In this document: positions 50,016-61,400 of the stretch, one piece after another | How the letters are laid out: each line of letters begins with the position of its first letter | How positions within the stretch are numbered: the stretch's first letter is position 1 | Assembly: GCA_040357565.1 (NCBI GenBank) | Contig: JBDODJ010000027.1 | Length of the DNA stretch: 64,000 nt | Reading direction: 5' to 3' (one strand) | DNA from: Cercozoa sp. M6MM | Taxonomy: Eukaryota; Endomyxa: Ascetosporea | The notes under the pieces: model-generated | The model's input: only the letters and a program-made list of their open reading frames with translations | Told to the model about the DNA's origin: nothing | Databases searched by the model: none | Position numbers and translations under genes: made by a program

Positions 50016-50640
50016 AAACTTGCACGATAAACACGACAGTCCACGTACAACAAGCGAAATGACGAGTCCAATGATTCCCGCCGACGACAGGAGGCCGTCT
50101 GGACCCCATAAAATCTATATCGACAAAGCACCTGTAGTATCGTTTTACCAAGGGCATTTTGTGTCCTTTCTGAATAGCCGCGAGGCGCAGGACATTGCAT
50201 CTGTGCATTCGTGCTATATGACAAGGCGGCACCCCAAGAAGCTACAGGAGTACCGCGCAGGCCTCGCCATTTTCGGTCGGAACTTTCGGAGACTCACACT
50301 GCAGTGCGACCGGTCCTTCCATCTTTGCCAACGTATCCCAGATGTCAAAGCACGACGCGTCGTGCCTCTGTTCGGCATTGTCGACAAAGTAGGTCGGCCT
50401 GGAAAGAAACAGTTACCCATACTCAAAACAGAACATGATATATGAAGGGCACCTATCAGCCACAAGCATGGAAGCGAACGGCAGTCGCTCGTTGTACACC
50501 GGTGGGATCGCCCACTACATCACACAACAACATACAATATAAGCATGCCATACCGGTACCCGACCCTGTATCACTGTGGCTTACGCTATGCCCAAAGCCG
50601 TAGTCGCCTGTCCAAAATTTGACAATCAAAGGCAAAAACG
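48001..50640 (-). CDS. seven-transmembrane receptor (cAMP-receptor/secretin-like) with N-terminal ectodomain, spliced
   Basis: Minus strand, stop at 48001-48003. The N-terminal exons give DYGFGHS, WAIPPVYNERLPFASMLVAD, RPTYFVDNAEQRHDASCFDI and YSTNAQMQCPAPRGYSERTQ, a Cys-containing ectodomain. Seven hydrophobic segments follow: GLLSSAGIIGLVISLVV; AAYFAVSLLIFSISLL; FTGLFVFG-type FTGFLFVFG + MSAWWACFCFALFV; WALAGLCAVVPLIAGQYRYN; NWIIVCFLVPHCTLLG; MQKFALFVPLYLITLTSLCV; and NEFSDAVDGVLQCLFCL. The Cys before segment 3 (SSQCAFTGFLF) and the Cys in loop 2 (GSPLCFLSS) fit the conserved disulfide, and the segment 4 W ... P ... G pattern fits family E/B receptors. It should couple to a heterotrimeric G protein. 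The start is not fixed; 50640 marks the first exon I can see. A (CA)n intron has a 10-N gap. Confidence 0.6.
48698..48741. repeat. (CA)n microsatellite in a receptor intron
   Basis: About 44 bases. Confidence 0.9.
49863..50012. repeat. (ACATAAAC)n followed by (CA)n with 10-N gap at 49957-49966
   Basis: About six copies of an 8-base unit pass directly into a CA tract, within the receptor gene. Confidence 0.95.
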
Positions 50641-51109
50641 ATTAAAAGGTTAGGCGGAATTGGTGTTACCAAAGTCGAATTTGGGACATGGAACGTCGAG
50701 TTTGAGTGCCTGTTTTATTGTGATATTCAACAATTGAAGTCCATAGGAAATTAAATCCTTCAATTTACTTTGAGAACAACGTTGAGTCTCGGACACTCCG
50801 ACTTGAGTCGAGTACACACTACATTAATCGTTGCAAACAAACAAAGAGAGCAAACGTAAAAGTTGTAATCGATAAATTTACTGTTGGGACAAAATGGCCG
50901 CCGGAACACTCTACATTTTTTTGCATTGCACTCTGCATACAGAGGAGAACATAGAATTACAAACATGTTATCGATACTCTGTGGTCACGTTGCTGACAGT
51001 TTGGTTGGAGGCAGGAATTTGGTCAGTGCTAAAGTTACGGTGATAAAGTATGCCACACGCACAGCATCAAATTCACAGTCTTGTGATTTACCCAGGATCC
51101 CGCCAAAGT
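50641..51109. other. spacer between receptor and small secreted-protein gene (both minus)
   Basis: A minus-strand frame at 50966-50760 (MFVILCSPLYAECNAKKCRV) might be the receptor's first exon with a signal peptide, but the splice link is not convincing. Otherwise nothing. Confidence 0.3.
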
Positions 51110-51799
51110 TTAGTTGAGCGCTGTCGATTCGTTGTGCTCAACAATCGCGCCCACGGAGGGAAGTAGCATGCCACACGCCAGCATGTAGGACTTGACGACG
51201 CCTGCACCAACAAACGCAGTGTATACTCAGAAAAGTGATGACATCGATGTTCAGTTTAATTTACAGTCAATGCCGTCGTCGGCCACAGCAGAAGAAATAA
51301 ACTGGTGAAGAGTTTCGATGTCATTTGCTCTTCTCTGTGCGCCGCGTTAGGATTGTAAAATTAAATCCTCTGGGAGGGGTAGAACTGCGAGGCAACACAA
51401 AAGGCACCTCAGGCGTGTCATCCCCTCGAGAGCCAGCAGCGAATCCGGCGAACTTCGCGAACTTCGGGTTCTCACTAAAACTCAGTAAAATATGATATGC
51501 ACCTCAGGAACCAAGCTTCGTGTAGGAACTTACTTTTTTGGATCGGCGCTGGCCATCAAGTTAGCGCATAGCCGTCTTCCTTTTGCCGACACATCTAAAA
51601 CCTACAGCATCACCGCACATCGAGAATTTTTTGATACGTTAAAACGATGGGAACTCCTAGTGTTCGACACCTTCAGCGGCGGGCCGCCGGTATATGACCT
51701 GATTTCAACAAAGAGTGAGCTTTCGCGTACCCACTCTTCGGGCGGAACCACTGCCCAAACCGTGCTGATGACGGTCGCGAGAGACAGCACAAGCCACAT
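51110..51799 (-). CDS. small secreted protein, unknown family, spliced
   Basis: ATG at 51799 gives MWLVLSLATVISTVWAVVPP, a clear signal peptide with likely cleavage after WA. The mature part joins EEWVRESSLFVE, VLDVSAKGRRLCANLMASAD, ENPKFAKFAGFAAGSRGDDT, RRANDIETLHQFISSAVADD and CVVKSYMLACGMLLPSVGAI, ending HNESTALN at TAA 51110-51112. The predicted protein is about 130 residues with three or four Cys in the mature chain and one N-glycosylation site (NES). Split codons rejoin cleanly at the last intron (GAC T / GC GTC). I do not recognise a family; the Cys spacing is not that of saposins or known toxins. Confidence 0.55.
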
Positions 51800-52290
51800 C
51801 GTGCGAATGGTCCAGCCGGTTGCCGTGGTCAAGCTTAATTGCTGTCAACTAAGTTGAGTGTGCGACCTTCGAGCGCGCTTTGCAAGCACTGCGGAGCACT
51901 AAGCAGTCGACAAAGATGAGCAAAATAACCCCCTGTTGATCCAGCCACACGATTTTTTTGTATCAATGTCAGCCGTCAGTTGACTTCTTCAATTGACCAC
52001 AATATCAGCAAGATATTAAACCGAACGACGCGTCCGGCGCTGTGTTGAGCCTTTTGTAGCCTTAATATCGATAAACATGCAAACAACAAAAAATAATAAA
52101 ACTATATCGAGAATAATACTTACAGTAATTCTTATTATTTTTTTGAAAGAAAAAACAACTCGTCCCCTCGGGACCGATCAAGTTTAATCAAGCATTCTGA
52201 AAACCAGTTGTACTGTACACGAGAGGTTGCCAGCGTGTGCGTGTGCTTCCATAAGTAGTGGGGTGGCTTTGCCGCCTCGTAAATCTGGGC
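51800..52290. promoter_or_regulatory. 491-base divergent spacer
   Basis: It lies between the small secreted-protein gene (-) and the three-finger gene (+). It is AT-rich at 52075-52145. Promoters for both genes are expected here; no coding signal. Confidence 0.4.
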
Positions 52291-54889
52291 ATGGCGAAAT
52301 GTACTTCTGCGCTGCGCCTGGCGCTTGCCGCCTCCACGATCGTCGTGCTGGTGAGTTTTGGTGCTCTGTTTTTTACGCGACAACAAGAGATCAGCTTCGT
52401 GACACGCCCACCGGACACAGATGATGTATGTTCTTCCTTTGCCTGTTCAAGATTTTCACGTGCGCACTTGTTTCTCCAGTGGATGGAGGACCTGCAACAT
52501 GGCACATGTGTGCAAACGAATGCATCGTTAGACTTCTCATGTCCACCTATTTTGAATCCGTTCACCGGTATGTCTGTGTATCCGCCTGGGTGGTATTGTA
52601 CAAGTGAGTTTGCACCTGTGGTATCTTTGGATTATATTTAGCGTCGCCGAGTGCTAGATTCGAGCGTCGCGTTACTTTTGTTGAACCGCGAGGAGGCTCT
52701 ATGTGGGTCAAGGTACACTTTTGCGCTATGACCGTTGGGCAACTATTGAGTCAAAGTATCGCATTATTCCAGGGCGGGTTGCATGCTTTCCTGTGGGAGC
52801 AAAACTACTGTCGGCGTGGGTCTGTAAGCCTTGCCTCCTTCTACTCCTCTGTGACTTTCTCGATGGCCTTGTTTCACTCCATCAAAGTAGACTTGTCTGT
52901 ACGATTTGTTCCTGCTTCACCGCGTCACTCGTGATGACCCCGACTGCGACACAAAGTACCCCTTTCTGCCTTCTTCTTGCCTTCGTTCAAGCGTGTTGGG
53001 TGCAGACAGTTCCCCGAGCAGTGCGGCACTGGCATTCCAGGACCGACTCGCAAAGGTACCGACAGTTTGTAATAACGTTCGATGTCTGAAGCGCTGTTGT
53101 TGTCCAGAGCTGATGAAGTGGGTGCTTGTGGGATCGCGGATACCCAACACGGGTATCTTCCCAGTCCACCTGCCCGAAAAAGCTCGCGCTGGTGCCTGGA
53201 AGGTGCTCTCGTGTCCTTTGTCTGTGTGTACGTATGTGTGTATGTTAATGTGTGTACATGTGTGGTACTTTGTCTGCCTGCTCCAGGCTGTGTTGAGAGA
53301 CTCGAGTGCCGCGGAGGTGAACTCGACAGTGCAGCACGGCTGGCAGGTCGTGTCGGCACCCAACAACGGCGACACTAACATCGGCGCGAGGGAGTACCAC
53401 ACCTACATGCAGGTACGCACGCACACACACACATGCAGCCTTTTGAGTATGTATGCACACCCTTGTGCAGTATGTGTTTGGTGCCTCTGTTTTGTCCTTC
53501 CTGGCCTCGCTGGTACGCCGCTTCTTTGTGTTGGTCTGTGTGCGTGCTTGACTGCATGTTTGTGTTGCTTTGGACACAGGCAGGTCTGGCAGTGGTCTTT
53601 GGCAGCCCCGAACGTCCTTCCAACCACTATGTGCCACTACACTTCCTACACTTCCTAGTTGCACCCTGTGTTATCCTTTATATTTCTCGTTCTCGTAGGA
53701 CGCGGCGTTTTCACCAAGTGTGAATTTTGTGCAAAACAACTACGGCACACCAGTCGTGCACAGCCATCTGACCACTGATCCAGCGATCGTTCAGCCCGGT
53801 CAGAATCATCCGATAGTCGCTGGTCAAACCGAAACGCCGAATGCGTCGCCAGTGAGACCAGAGACGGCGACAAACAAAGCGGTACACATTTCCTTGTTGA
53901 CCAAACATTATGACAACACGTACATGAGACATTTTTACTGGGCAGCATGTGTGCTCGGCACCCAAGTGCGGCGCTGAATTCTGTAACTCGCCTTGTGTGT
54001 TCTTGTACTTGTGTTGTGTATGTGCGTGTGCGTGATACAGCCTCACTGGCGCGATTACAGCGACATACGGCCGCTCACAAGAGTACGACAGCACACATCC
54101 TGACGTACTATGGGCTGTTGTATTTGCACCTTGTTTCCGTAGAGTTCGGCACTGCACGACCCTTCGTGTGTCCTGTTTGTGACAAGTAATGCTCAAACAC
54201 ACCATCTTTCTGCAGTTCAATCTTCTTGTGCCTGCATAGGGCCTTCACGAGAAAGTGCAACAGAACGCGGCATTTGGTGACTTTGCTCAGACCTCCATAT
54301 TCGTTGTGTGTTCATTTTCTAGCGTGGTATTTGTTATAGGTGAGCGTGCACTCGGATGCGAAACCCTTCAAGTGTCCCTCGTGCAATAAGTAAACCTTGA
54401 CGTTCTCCTCAGTATTTGAGTGAATGGATGCATTTATGTGAGACTGACAGGGCCTTTAGCGACCGCAGCAACATGGTCAAGCATGCGCGAAAACAGCACC
54501 ACACGCAGCATGCTGTAAGAATTAACTCTGCTTTAATATAGTCGCATACATGGGTGTATGTACACCGACAGGAACTGGCGACCACGCGGACATCGCTCGC
54601 TGAGATTGCGTACTTTGAGCTGCCCATTTTAATTACCTCCCCCCCCCCCCCATCTTTGTTTTTCGACCAGTGCAACGGCGGTGCATTCACATACGCGTGG
54701 ACGAAACAATCGCAGCAGTAGACCCAACTGTCACAACAACAACAATAACAACAACAACAGCAACAACAACAACAACAATAGCAACAACAACAATTACACC
54801 AGCACTGGTGCGACTATCTTCTCCCAGTCTAACAGTCTCCACGATATGGTTCAGGTAGTCTTTGTACAGACTCTTTTGGTGGTATCACT

Positions 54890-54940
<51 letters not shown>

Positions 54941-55049
54941 CTACTGCGGTCGCAGATGCTGATGCAACGGCATGCCGAGGTTGCCGGTGGCAGTGCAGGC
55001 AACTGCGCCGACATGGTGCACACTCCCTTGCTGCATCAGCAACAACTGC

Positions 55050-55092
<43 letters not shown>

Positions 55093-55251
55093 CCAAAAAC
55101 AACAACACCAACAACAACAACAACAACAACTGCAACTGCAACAACCGATGCCGCTGCCTTCGACACTGCTGCCGTTATCGCTGGACGAGCTGCTGCAACC
55201 CTTGCCACTGCCTCCACCGTATTGCTCCACTCTATCTCGTCACACACACAC

Positions 55252-55300
<49 letters not shown>

Positions 55301-55523
55301 CACACACACACACACACATGACACACATGCATAGATCACCGCGGTGGCAGCCACACGAATACGACATCTTTTCGCCGACAAGGTGCGCTTCTGTTTCCAC
55401 TCTCTCTCCTCACTTACGACACTTTGCTTTCGTGCGCGTGACAGCGAGTTGAACCAGTTGCTGGCGCCCTTGTCGACCGACTCGCGCCGATCGAGCGCAA
55501 ACGACTTCTTTGCCTTGCGTTGA
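52291..55523 (+). CDS. three-finger C2H2 protein with N-terminal membrane segment (one gene or two), spliced
   Basis: ATG 52291 gives MAKCTSALRLALAASTIVVL followed by VSFGALFF, a membrane anchor at residues about 8-28. An N-glycosylatable, Cys-containing region follows (NASLDFSCPPI, FVEPRGGSMWVK, LHAFLWEQNYCRRGS, KQFPEQCGTGIPGP, VHLPEKARAGAWK, STVQHGWQVVSAPNNGDTNI). Without a break in phase the model continues into DAAFSPSVNFVQNNYGTPVV and three tandem C2H2 fingers. The fingers are CSAPKCGAEFSSLARLQRHT + AAH, FVCPVCDKAFTRKCNRTRHL + VSVH, and FKCPSCNKAFSDRSNMVKHA + RKQHH. Poly-Asn, poly-Gln (about 55036-55147) and Pro-rich stretches follow, ending STDSRRSSANDFFALR at TGA 55521-55523. The fingers are certain. 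Whether the anchor region belongs to the same protein is not. Confidence 0.65.
54890..54938. repeat. (TG)n microsatellite in an intron
   Basis: About 49 bases, interrupted once by TTTG. Confidence 0.95.
55241..55318. repeat. (CA)n microsatellite in an intron
   Basis: About 78 bases with two CAACAC interruptions. Confidence 0.95.
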
Positions 55524-55651
55524 CATCTGCAGAAAAAGCGAACGTTCTCGTGTTTAGTTAGTTTAGTTCAGTCTATTAAGAAACCGACGATGTAGTTCCT
55601 TTGTACCAGCCGTATTCCAGCGCCCGCTTAGGGTGGGCCGCCCGGAGCTGC

Positions 55652-55845
55652 AGATATGTTCCAGACTGACTCAGATTATGCAGTCTCCGCGCGCGGGGAT
55701 GAACCCAGGCCGAGAGTTAAGGCTTTGTGGCTCTGTGGTACTGCTGCCTATGGGGCTGTGACTGGACCTGTCTGAAAGCCTGTCCTGTAGGTTGAGCCTG
55801 TCGGCTGGCAAAAGTGAAAACCTCATCTACTTGGCATCAGCTGGT
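55652..55845 (+). repeat. dispersed repeat, copy A
   Basis: It lies in the spacer between the convergent three-finger and COX19 genes. It shares ordered blocks with the inverted copy at 31273-31390: GACTGACTCAGATTAT, TTTGTGGCTCTGTGG, TTGAGCCTGTC, GGCAAAAGTGAAAACC and CTACTTGGCATCAGCTG. Just upstream, at 55578, is a third copy of the 28-base motif seen at 46303 and 46584. Confidence 0.7.
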
Positions 55846-55912
55846 CAGCGCAGTTGCTCTGTAGTCTCTACTCATATCCAGATCTACAAGTAACCATTGG
55901 CTGCTGTAGCCA

Positions 55913-56742
55913 TCACTCGCTCGACTGCTGCTGCTGCTGCTGCTGGCGCTGCTGCTGAAACTTGTGGTCAGAGTGGCGCAGGTCGGACATCATCACCTGC
56001 TCGCGCGAGTCACTCGACACCTAAAACACACCACCCAATCATTGAGTTGCATTGGCCACCGATCTGACTCAGGTTTTTTAGCCTGCATGCATGCATACCT
56101 CTTCAAAGTCGTACTGCTTCTGGCGGTTCTTGATCTTGCGTTCGGAAAGCAGACTAAAAAAAAACTACTGTGTGCACAGATCGAATGCAAAAACATACGC
56201 GCGGACGGCGTCACGTTTCGCTCGGATTTCTTCAGCCTGAGTCAGATCGGTTTAATTTGCTGAAAAACTCACAAACGAAACTAGACGAGTGATACCGTCG
56301 GCTCGTCTTTTCGGAACCCAAACTTCCCAAGATCTGAAAGCGCAACGATCCACAAACACTCCCGGCGTTCAAACATTAAAAAAACGACTTAGAAATATAT
56401 TGTTGTACCTTCATCTGACATTAAACCTTTATGTTGGCGACATTCTAAATACGCTTTCATTGTGTCTTTGCATCTGCAATGAAAAATGATACGACACAAG
56501 CTTGTGTTTATGCATGTGTTCTGCCGAATTTACAATGTTGCATCGTTATCGTGCTGCTTGAGACAATCCATGATCGCGCGCACTGTGTCACTGCATTCTG
56601 CACACGCACAAAGGAAAGGTAACAACCACGAGTCAACAAACAGTTACAAGCCGATCGGACCTTTGAGGTGATCGAGCGGAAACGAACCGCGCACTGGAGG
56701 AGCACGCGGTCGTCTCTGTGCAGTAGCACCGCCACCAACCAT
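55913..56742 (-). CDS. COX19: COX19 copper chaperone with extended C-terminus, spliced
   Basis: COX19 works in the mitochondrial intermembrane space in copper delivery to cytochrome c oxidase. ATG at 56742 gives a Gly/Pro-rich start, then GSFPLDHLKECSDTVRAIMD, LCKDTMKAYLECRQHKGLMS and DEDLGKFGFRKDEPT. Both twin CX9C motifs are intact (C-SDTVRAIMD-C and C-KDTMKAYLE-C) once introns at about 56663-56585 and 56523-56470 are removed. The GSFPLDH and DLGKFGF blocks are diagnostic. Unlike the usual family members of about 90 residues, this protein continues with a basic helix (AEEIRAKRDAVRALLSERKI, then KNRQKQYDFEE) and a Ser/Gln-rich end, stopping at 55913-55915. The extension is on separate exons and could be lineage-specific. 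Confidence 0.9.
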
Positions 56743-56879
56743 ATCTCGGTTTGAATTAGTGCAAAGTCGGGCAATAATCGGTTTTGCGGCGAGGATTTAA
56801 GTCTGCGCCAACGGGTAAGGGGGACGATTTCAGGAAAAATCAAATCGCACCGAAAAGCTGCGGACTGAGTTAGTGGTGT
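56743..56879. promoter_or_regulatory. 137-base divergent spacer
   Basis: It lies between COX19 (-) and the small membrane-protein exons (+). No ATG occurs here on the plus strand. Confidence 0.35.
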
Positions 56880-57236
56880 GTGTGGCCACGTGAGCACGCC
56901 AAGATTATCGCGTTGCTATACTGGCTGCTCGGGTTAGTCTCTTTTTGCATGAGATGTGCAAACTATATCACCTTTCTTGTTGCAGTGTCTTTGTGTGCCT
57001 GTTTGGCGGCTACTGGATCACCGCGTGGCTTTACTACGCTGTTGTACGCTTCAATCAGTCTTGCTGTCTGTAACTGTTTTGCTTGAATACGAACCCCACA
57101 GGCTCTGCTGCGCGCACAGTGGGCAATTCACACCGCACGCAAGTAAGTCTTTCGCAATTGTACATTGATGTTACTTTTACTTTGGGACCACAGGCACTGT
57201 ATGAAACGTGCCGAACGACCTCAGAGTGGTGTCTGA
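56880..57236 (+). CDS. small membrane protein, start codon not found
   Basis: Four exons join in phase: REHAKIIALLYWLLG, VFVCLFGGYWITAWLYYAVV followed by RFNQ, ALLRAQWAIHTARK and HCMKRAERPQSGV, with TGA at 57234-57236. One or two adjoining hydrophobic segments followed by a basic tail suggest a single- or double-span membrane protein of about 70 residues. There is no ATG upstream in frame as far as the COX19 start, so either the first exon is elsewhere or the exon set is wrong. Family not recognised. Confidence 0.35.
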
Positions 57237-57315
57237 CCTTCTGTGCCTGGCTGTGTAATGTTATGTTACGCACGTGTCTTCAGCAGACGAGCCAAAAGCC
57301 AAAAAACCGTCGCTG

Positions 57316-58332
57316 ATGCAAGTTTCTACCGCAATTGAGACGACTGAGTCGTCGCAAGAGACGCCGCTGTTTTTGTTTCGCCAAATGCGCAACGACGCAC
57401 CACGTTTCGCAATTTTGGGCTCAAAAAAGCGTCAAGCAGCGCCGTCTCGTGAGTTTGTCTCTGAGTTGTCGATTCTCACAAAGCTTCAGTTTTTCTTTTT
57501 TTTTTTGTTGCGCAGAAGGTTACGCGATATCGCTGAGTTTGCAGAAGCAGCGATTGTTGTCAGCCGAGGCAGAAGCGGCAAAGACGAAAGCTGGAATTGA
57601 AACTGAGACGAAAACGCGCGAGCTGCGACAGCTGCTGCCGTGTGCGGTTGATGCCTTCTTTGCCGAAGTTTCGACTGTACGGTTTTCCTGTTCGACTGCC
57701 GTATTTTGGAGTCTCTTTCTTTCGTTTGACAGACCGAAGGACAGGTCTCGCACGAAGAACTGTATCGCAAGGTCGTTGATTTCGCCGAAATTGCAGAGTA
57801 CATGCGTTTTACTCTGACGCAAACACTATTTAATGCTTATTCTACGGCTTTGGATAGCCAACTTACGGCCCAGGGAGTCTTTGATGAAGTGGCGTTACGT
57901 GTGCGACGATGCGTTGCCTCGCAGTGCTCGCAGATTGACGACATCATCCTTCCGCGTGGAACAGATGTATGACCGATCAGTCGATAGAGATACAACTCTT
58001 CGTGATGTGTTGTGCTTTTATAGCTAGAGATGGCAACGACATTGACGGTTTTGGCCTCGTTTTTCGAGCGAATTTTCCTCTCTGTCGCTGTAAGCTAAAC
58101 TTTGCTACTTTGACTCGGTAGGACGTAACATGTTGTTTCAGAGAACGCGATCGGTGGTGTCGCCGCTCGAACAACGTTGTTCCAGCAGTCGCGCCAACTT
58201 GCGGCAAGTGGCACTGGAGGCACTCAAGAAGTAACAATCACTGTTCGGGGTGATCATTGTCGGTGAGACACATTTGTTGCTGCAGTGAAATTACGACCAA
58301 GGACGATTTTGCGGGCAGGTACAAAGAGAGTC

Positions 58333-58426
<94 letters not shown>

Positions 58427-61400
58427 TATTATGTAAATAAACGCACTCAGGAGTGAGCAAGTGATCTTCCGTGCCTTCGCGATCCTGCGCAGCGATCCGT
58501 CATCTTCGCTGTACACAGCGTTTTATTTTGTTTCCCGCATGAAAAGACAAAAACTTAAAAAAACTCGCAGAGTACGCAAAAACAATGTGGCGAAGGCTCT
58601 CGAATTCGTCGCTCTCTGCGCCGATTCCGACGTGTTCTCGCGGTAGCATTTTTCTTCTTACTTCAAGCTCAACTGATGAATGACTGACTAACTGACTGAC
58701 TGACTGTGACACAGTCGTTTCGAGCACCAGCTTGAAGTGGCAGCGCGAGAATACGCGTCACAGATTCTGCCGCCAAAGCCACCGTACGTTTGTGTTCTCG
58801 TTTCTTTTGCTGTGTGGCATGCTTGTGTGGACATGCAGAAGCAGCACGTCCGCGCGAATGCGAGATGACAGCGGTAACTACGACTTTTCTCTCGATGTGC
58901 AAGGAAGCTCGCAAACAAGATTGTTACAGTGGAAGAGGGGCATGCTGATGACTCGACGTTTCTGTCGAACTACGCCGCCAGTGCCAACTCGTTTTTGAAT
59001 CGCGAGAAGGCGCTAGTCTCGGCCTGTGTGCCGACATGCTTTGCGCATTGGACACACGCGGCCGACAAGATTATCCGCGCGGAGCTGTTTGAACTACCCA
59101 TCAAACGTGGCGATTTGTTGCGTTTGGATCTGTGTAATGTCGCTCCTCCACCCGCACGCTCTGTCCTGCACTCTGTATCAATTTTTTGTTGCAGTGAAAG
59201 AATGTATCGGCGAGTTAGACTTTGGCGGCATTCGCGACGTGTTCGCAGCTGCACACGATGTTCCTGTATCTGCTTCTCAATATCGCTGTACCACACACAA
59301 TTAAGACTGTTTGACATGGCTTAGGACGCACTGGAAGCACTGGTTAACGCCTTCATGTCAATCGTGCAAGAGCAAGTGCTGAATGGCGAATGGGCGCCGC
59401 GCAACACGTGTTTCCAAACTGCGATGCGAGAGGTGGATTCTCCAGCTTTAGGAAATTTGAGCCAAATCGCCAAATCTCTTTTTTAAATACTGTTGCGATT
59501 GTTTTGCTCAGTTGGCACAAGCCGAACTCGTTCGTGCCGTTCAAGACTCTGCGATCGCCATTGCGCGCCTTCTCGACGTTTTCAGCGTTTGTGCACGTTT
59601 TTCGCAAGTGCTGACCCGTCCGCGCGGACGCGAGTTGCGAGACCAAGTGGCCACAAACATCGCCAAATTTGCGGAGCATGCTTCGTTTTCTGGCAGTATA
59701 AACCCACTTCCCTTTTGCAGAGGTAGAACATCTGTGAGAACTTGAAATTGTCGACTTCAGCTTCGGCGGCGGAAGGACTCGCGAATTTCGCTTCGTTCGC
59801 GCTTGCTTCGCAGGTAGCATTGTTGTGACTTTAACAGCTGTAGTTGTTTGATACAAGGTTGCTTGATTTGACTCTTTGGCACAGAGTGCGACAGACAGCG
59901 ACACCTCGTTGCGGCTCACTTCGGTAACCTTGGTGTTGCGTGCATCTACACACAAGACTCAAAATGCTTTTTGAAGGTTGTCGCTTTGCTTTCGTTCTTC
60001 CGCAATTCGGATCTGTTTGGCGAAATCTTCCTGCGGTAGTGTTCTTTGCGCACGTATCAGTTTAATGAGATGCATGTATGTGTAGCGACTTGGCGAGACG
60101 ACTCGTGTTGCATCACTACCGAAGGTATCTCTTGTGTGTGCATAGTTTGGATGTTGACGGATGCGCTTCAGTTTGGAAACTGAGACGAAATTCATTCAGC
60201 GCGTTCGTGTATCATTTGCCTCAAGTCATCTGCTTTCTTCTGTTTGATGAGTCGAGTTTTTGTTTTAATTAGGGTGTGCTGACTGCTGACTTTGGTGATC
60301 GGTAGCTTCGGCTTTGATTCGAATGCTTTGTGAATGTGTGTATACCATACATATGTGTCTCTCTGCAGTGGCGCTGGTATGCTGCGCGATATTTCGGAGC
60401 ACTCGAAACTGAACGAACACTTTGCCGAGTGGCGCGTATCACTTGCTTTACCCTTCTGCTGCGTGTGTGGTCTTTATACGATCAGAGTGTAGAAGCAACG
60501 AGAGGAAGACGAACTCAATCTCAAGCTGAATGTGCATTCTCGTTTTGTTTTTTCTCGTTACTTTGTTAACCCACGCAAACGCAGGTGCAAGTGCTGACAC
60601 GTGGCCTGTGGCCTCAGTTCCAGGGCTTCGAGATGACCGTACAACCTCCCACAAGATCTCCCCTGTACACATACAGGCTATCCTGTGCAGGTCCCGGAGA
60701 AAGCTCGCGCTGCGGAGTCGCACTTTTCGCAATTCTACCGGTCGCACTTCCGTGACCACCGTACCTGATTTTTGTCAAGAAGGGAGAGAAGGAATGCTAC
60801 ACACGCTTTGTGTGCTCAGGAAAAGTGGAGTTCGCGCCGCACTTATCACACGGTAGACTGCGCGCGCACTTTCCGAAAACTGAAACTCGTGTCGACATCG
60901 TCGGTAGCCTTTCGATCCTTTGCCATGTTGCCCTATACTATTCCCTGTATTTAAATCTCTCTCGCGATGCAGTGAGTGCCATGCAAGCGGCGGTGATGCT
61001 CGCGTTGTCGCAGCAACAGAGGCCGTGCTCTGTGCGCGAAGTGACCGACTCTGTTGGCGTACGTGCTGTGGCTCGTTCATACAGTCTGTGTGCATGTGCT
61101 TGATGTTTGTTGTGTGATGTATGTTGTGTGTGCGTATGCAGTGCAACCAGATTCACGTGATCGAGCAGACGTTGCAGTCGCTCGTGTCTGCTCGTCTCAT
61201 CGTACAGAGGCAAAGTGAAGACGGTGCCGCTGTGTGCTACACCGTCAATGCCGACTTCGCGTGCGATCAGCCTGTGCTCAAGATCAACGTGTTCCAAGCG
61301 TATGCCAGCAAGGTACACTCCTCTCTTTTTATTCTGATCGATGTTAAGTACATGGCTGTGTTGCCACAGGAGGAGACGAAACAAGCCACCGTTTCTGTCG

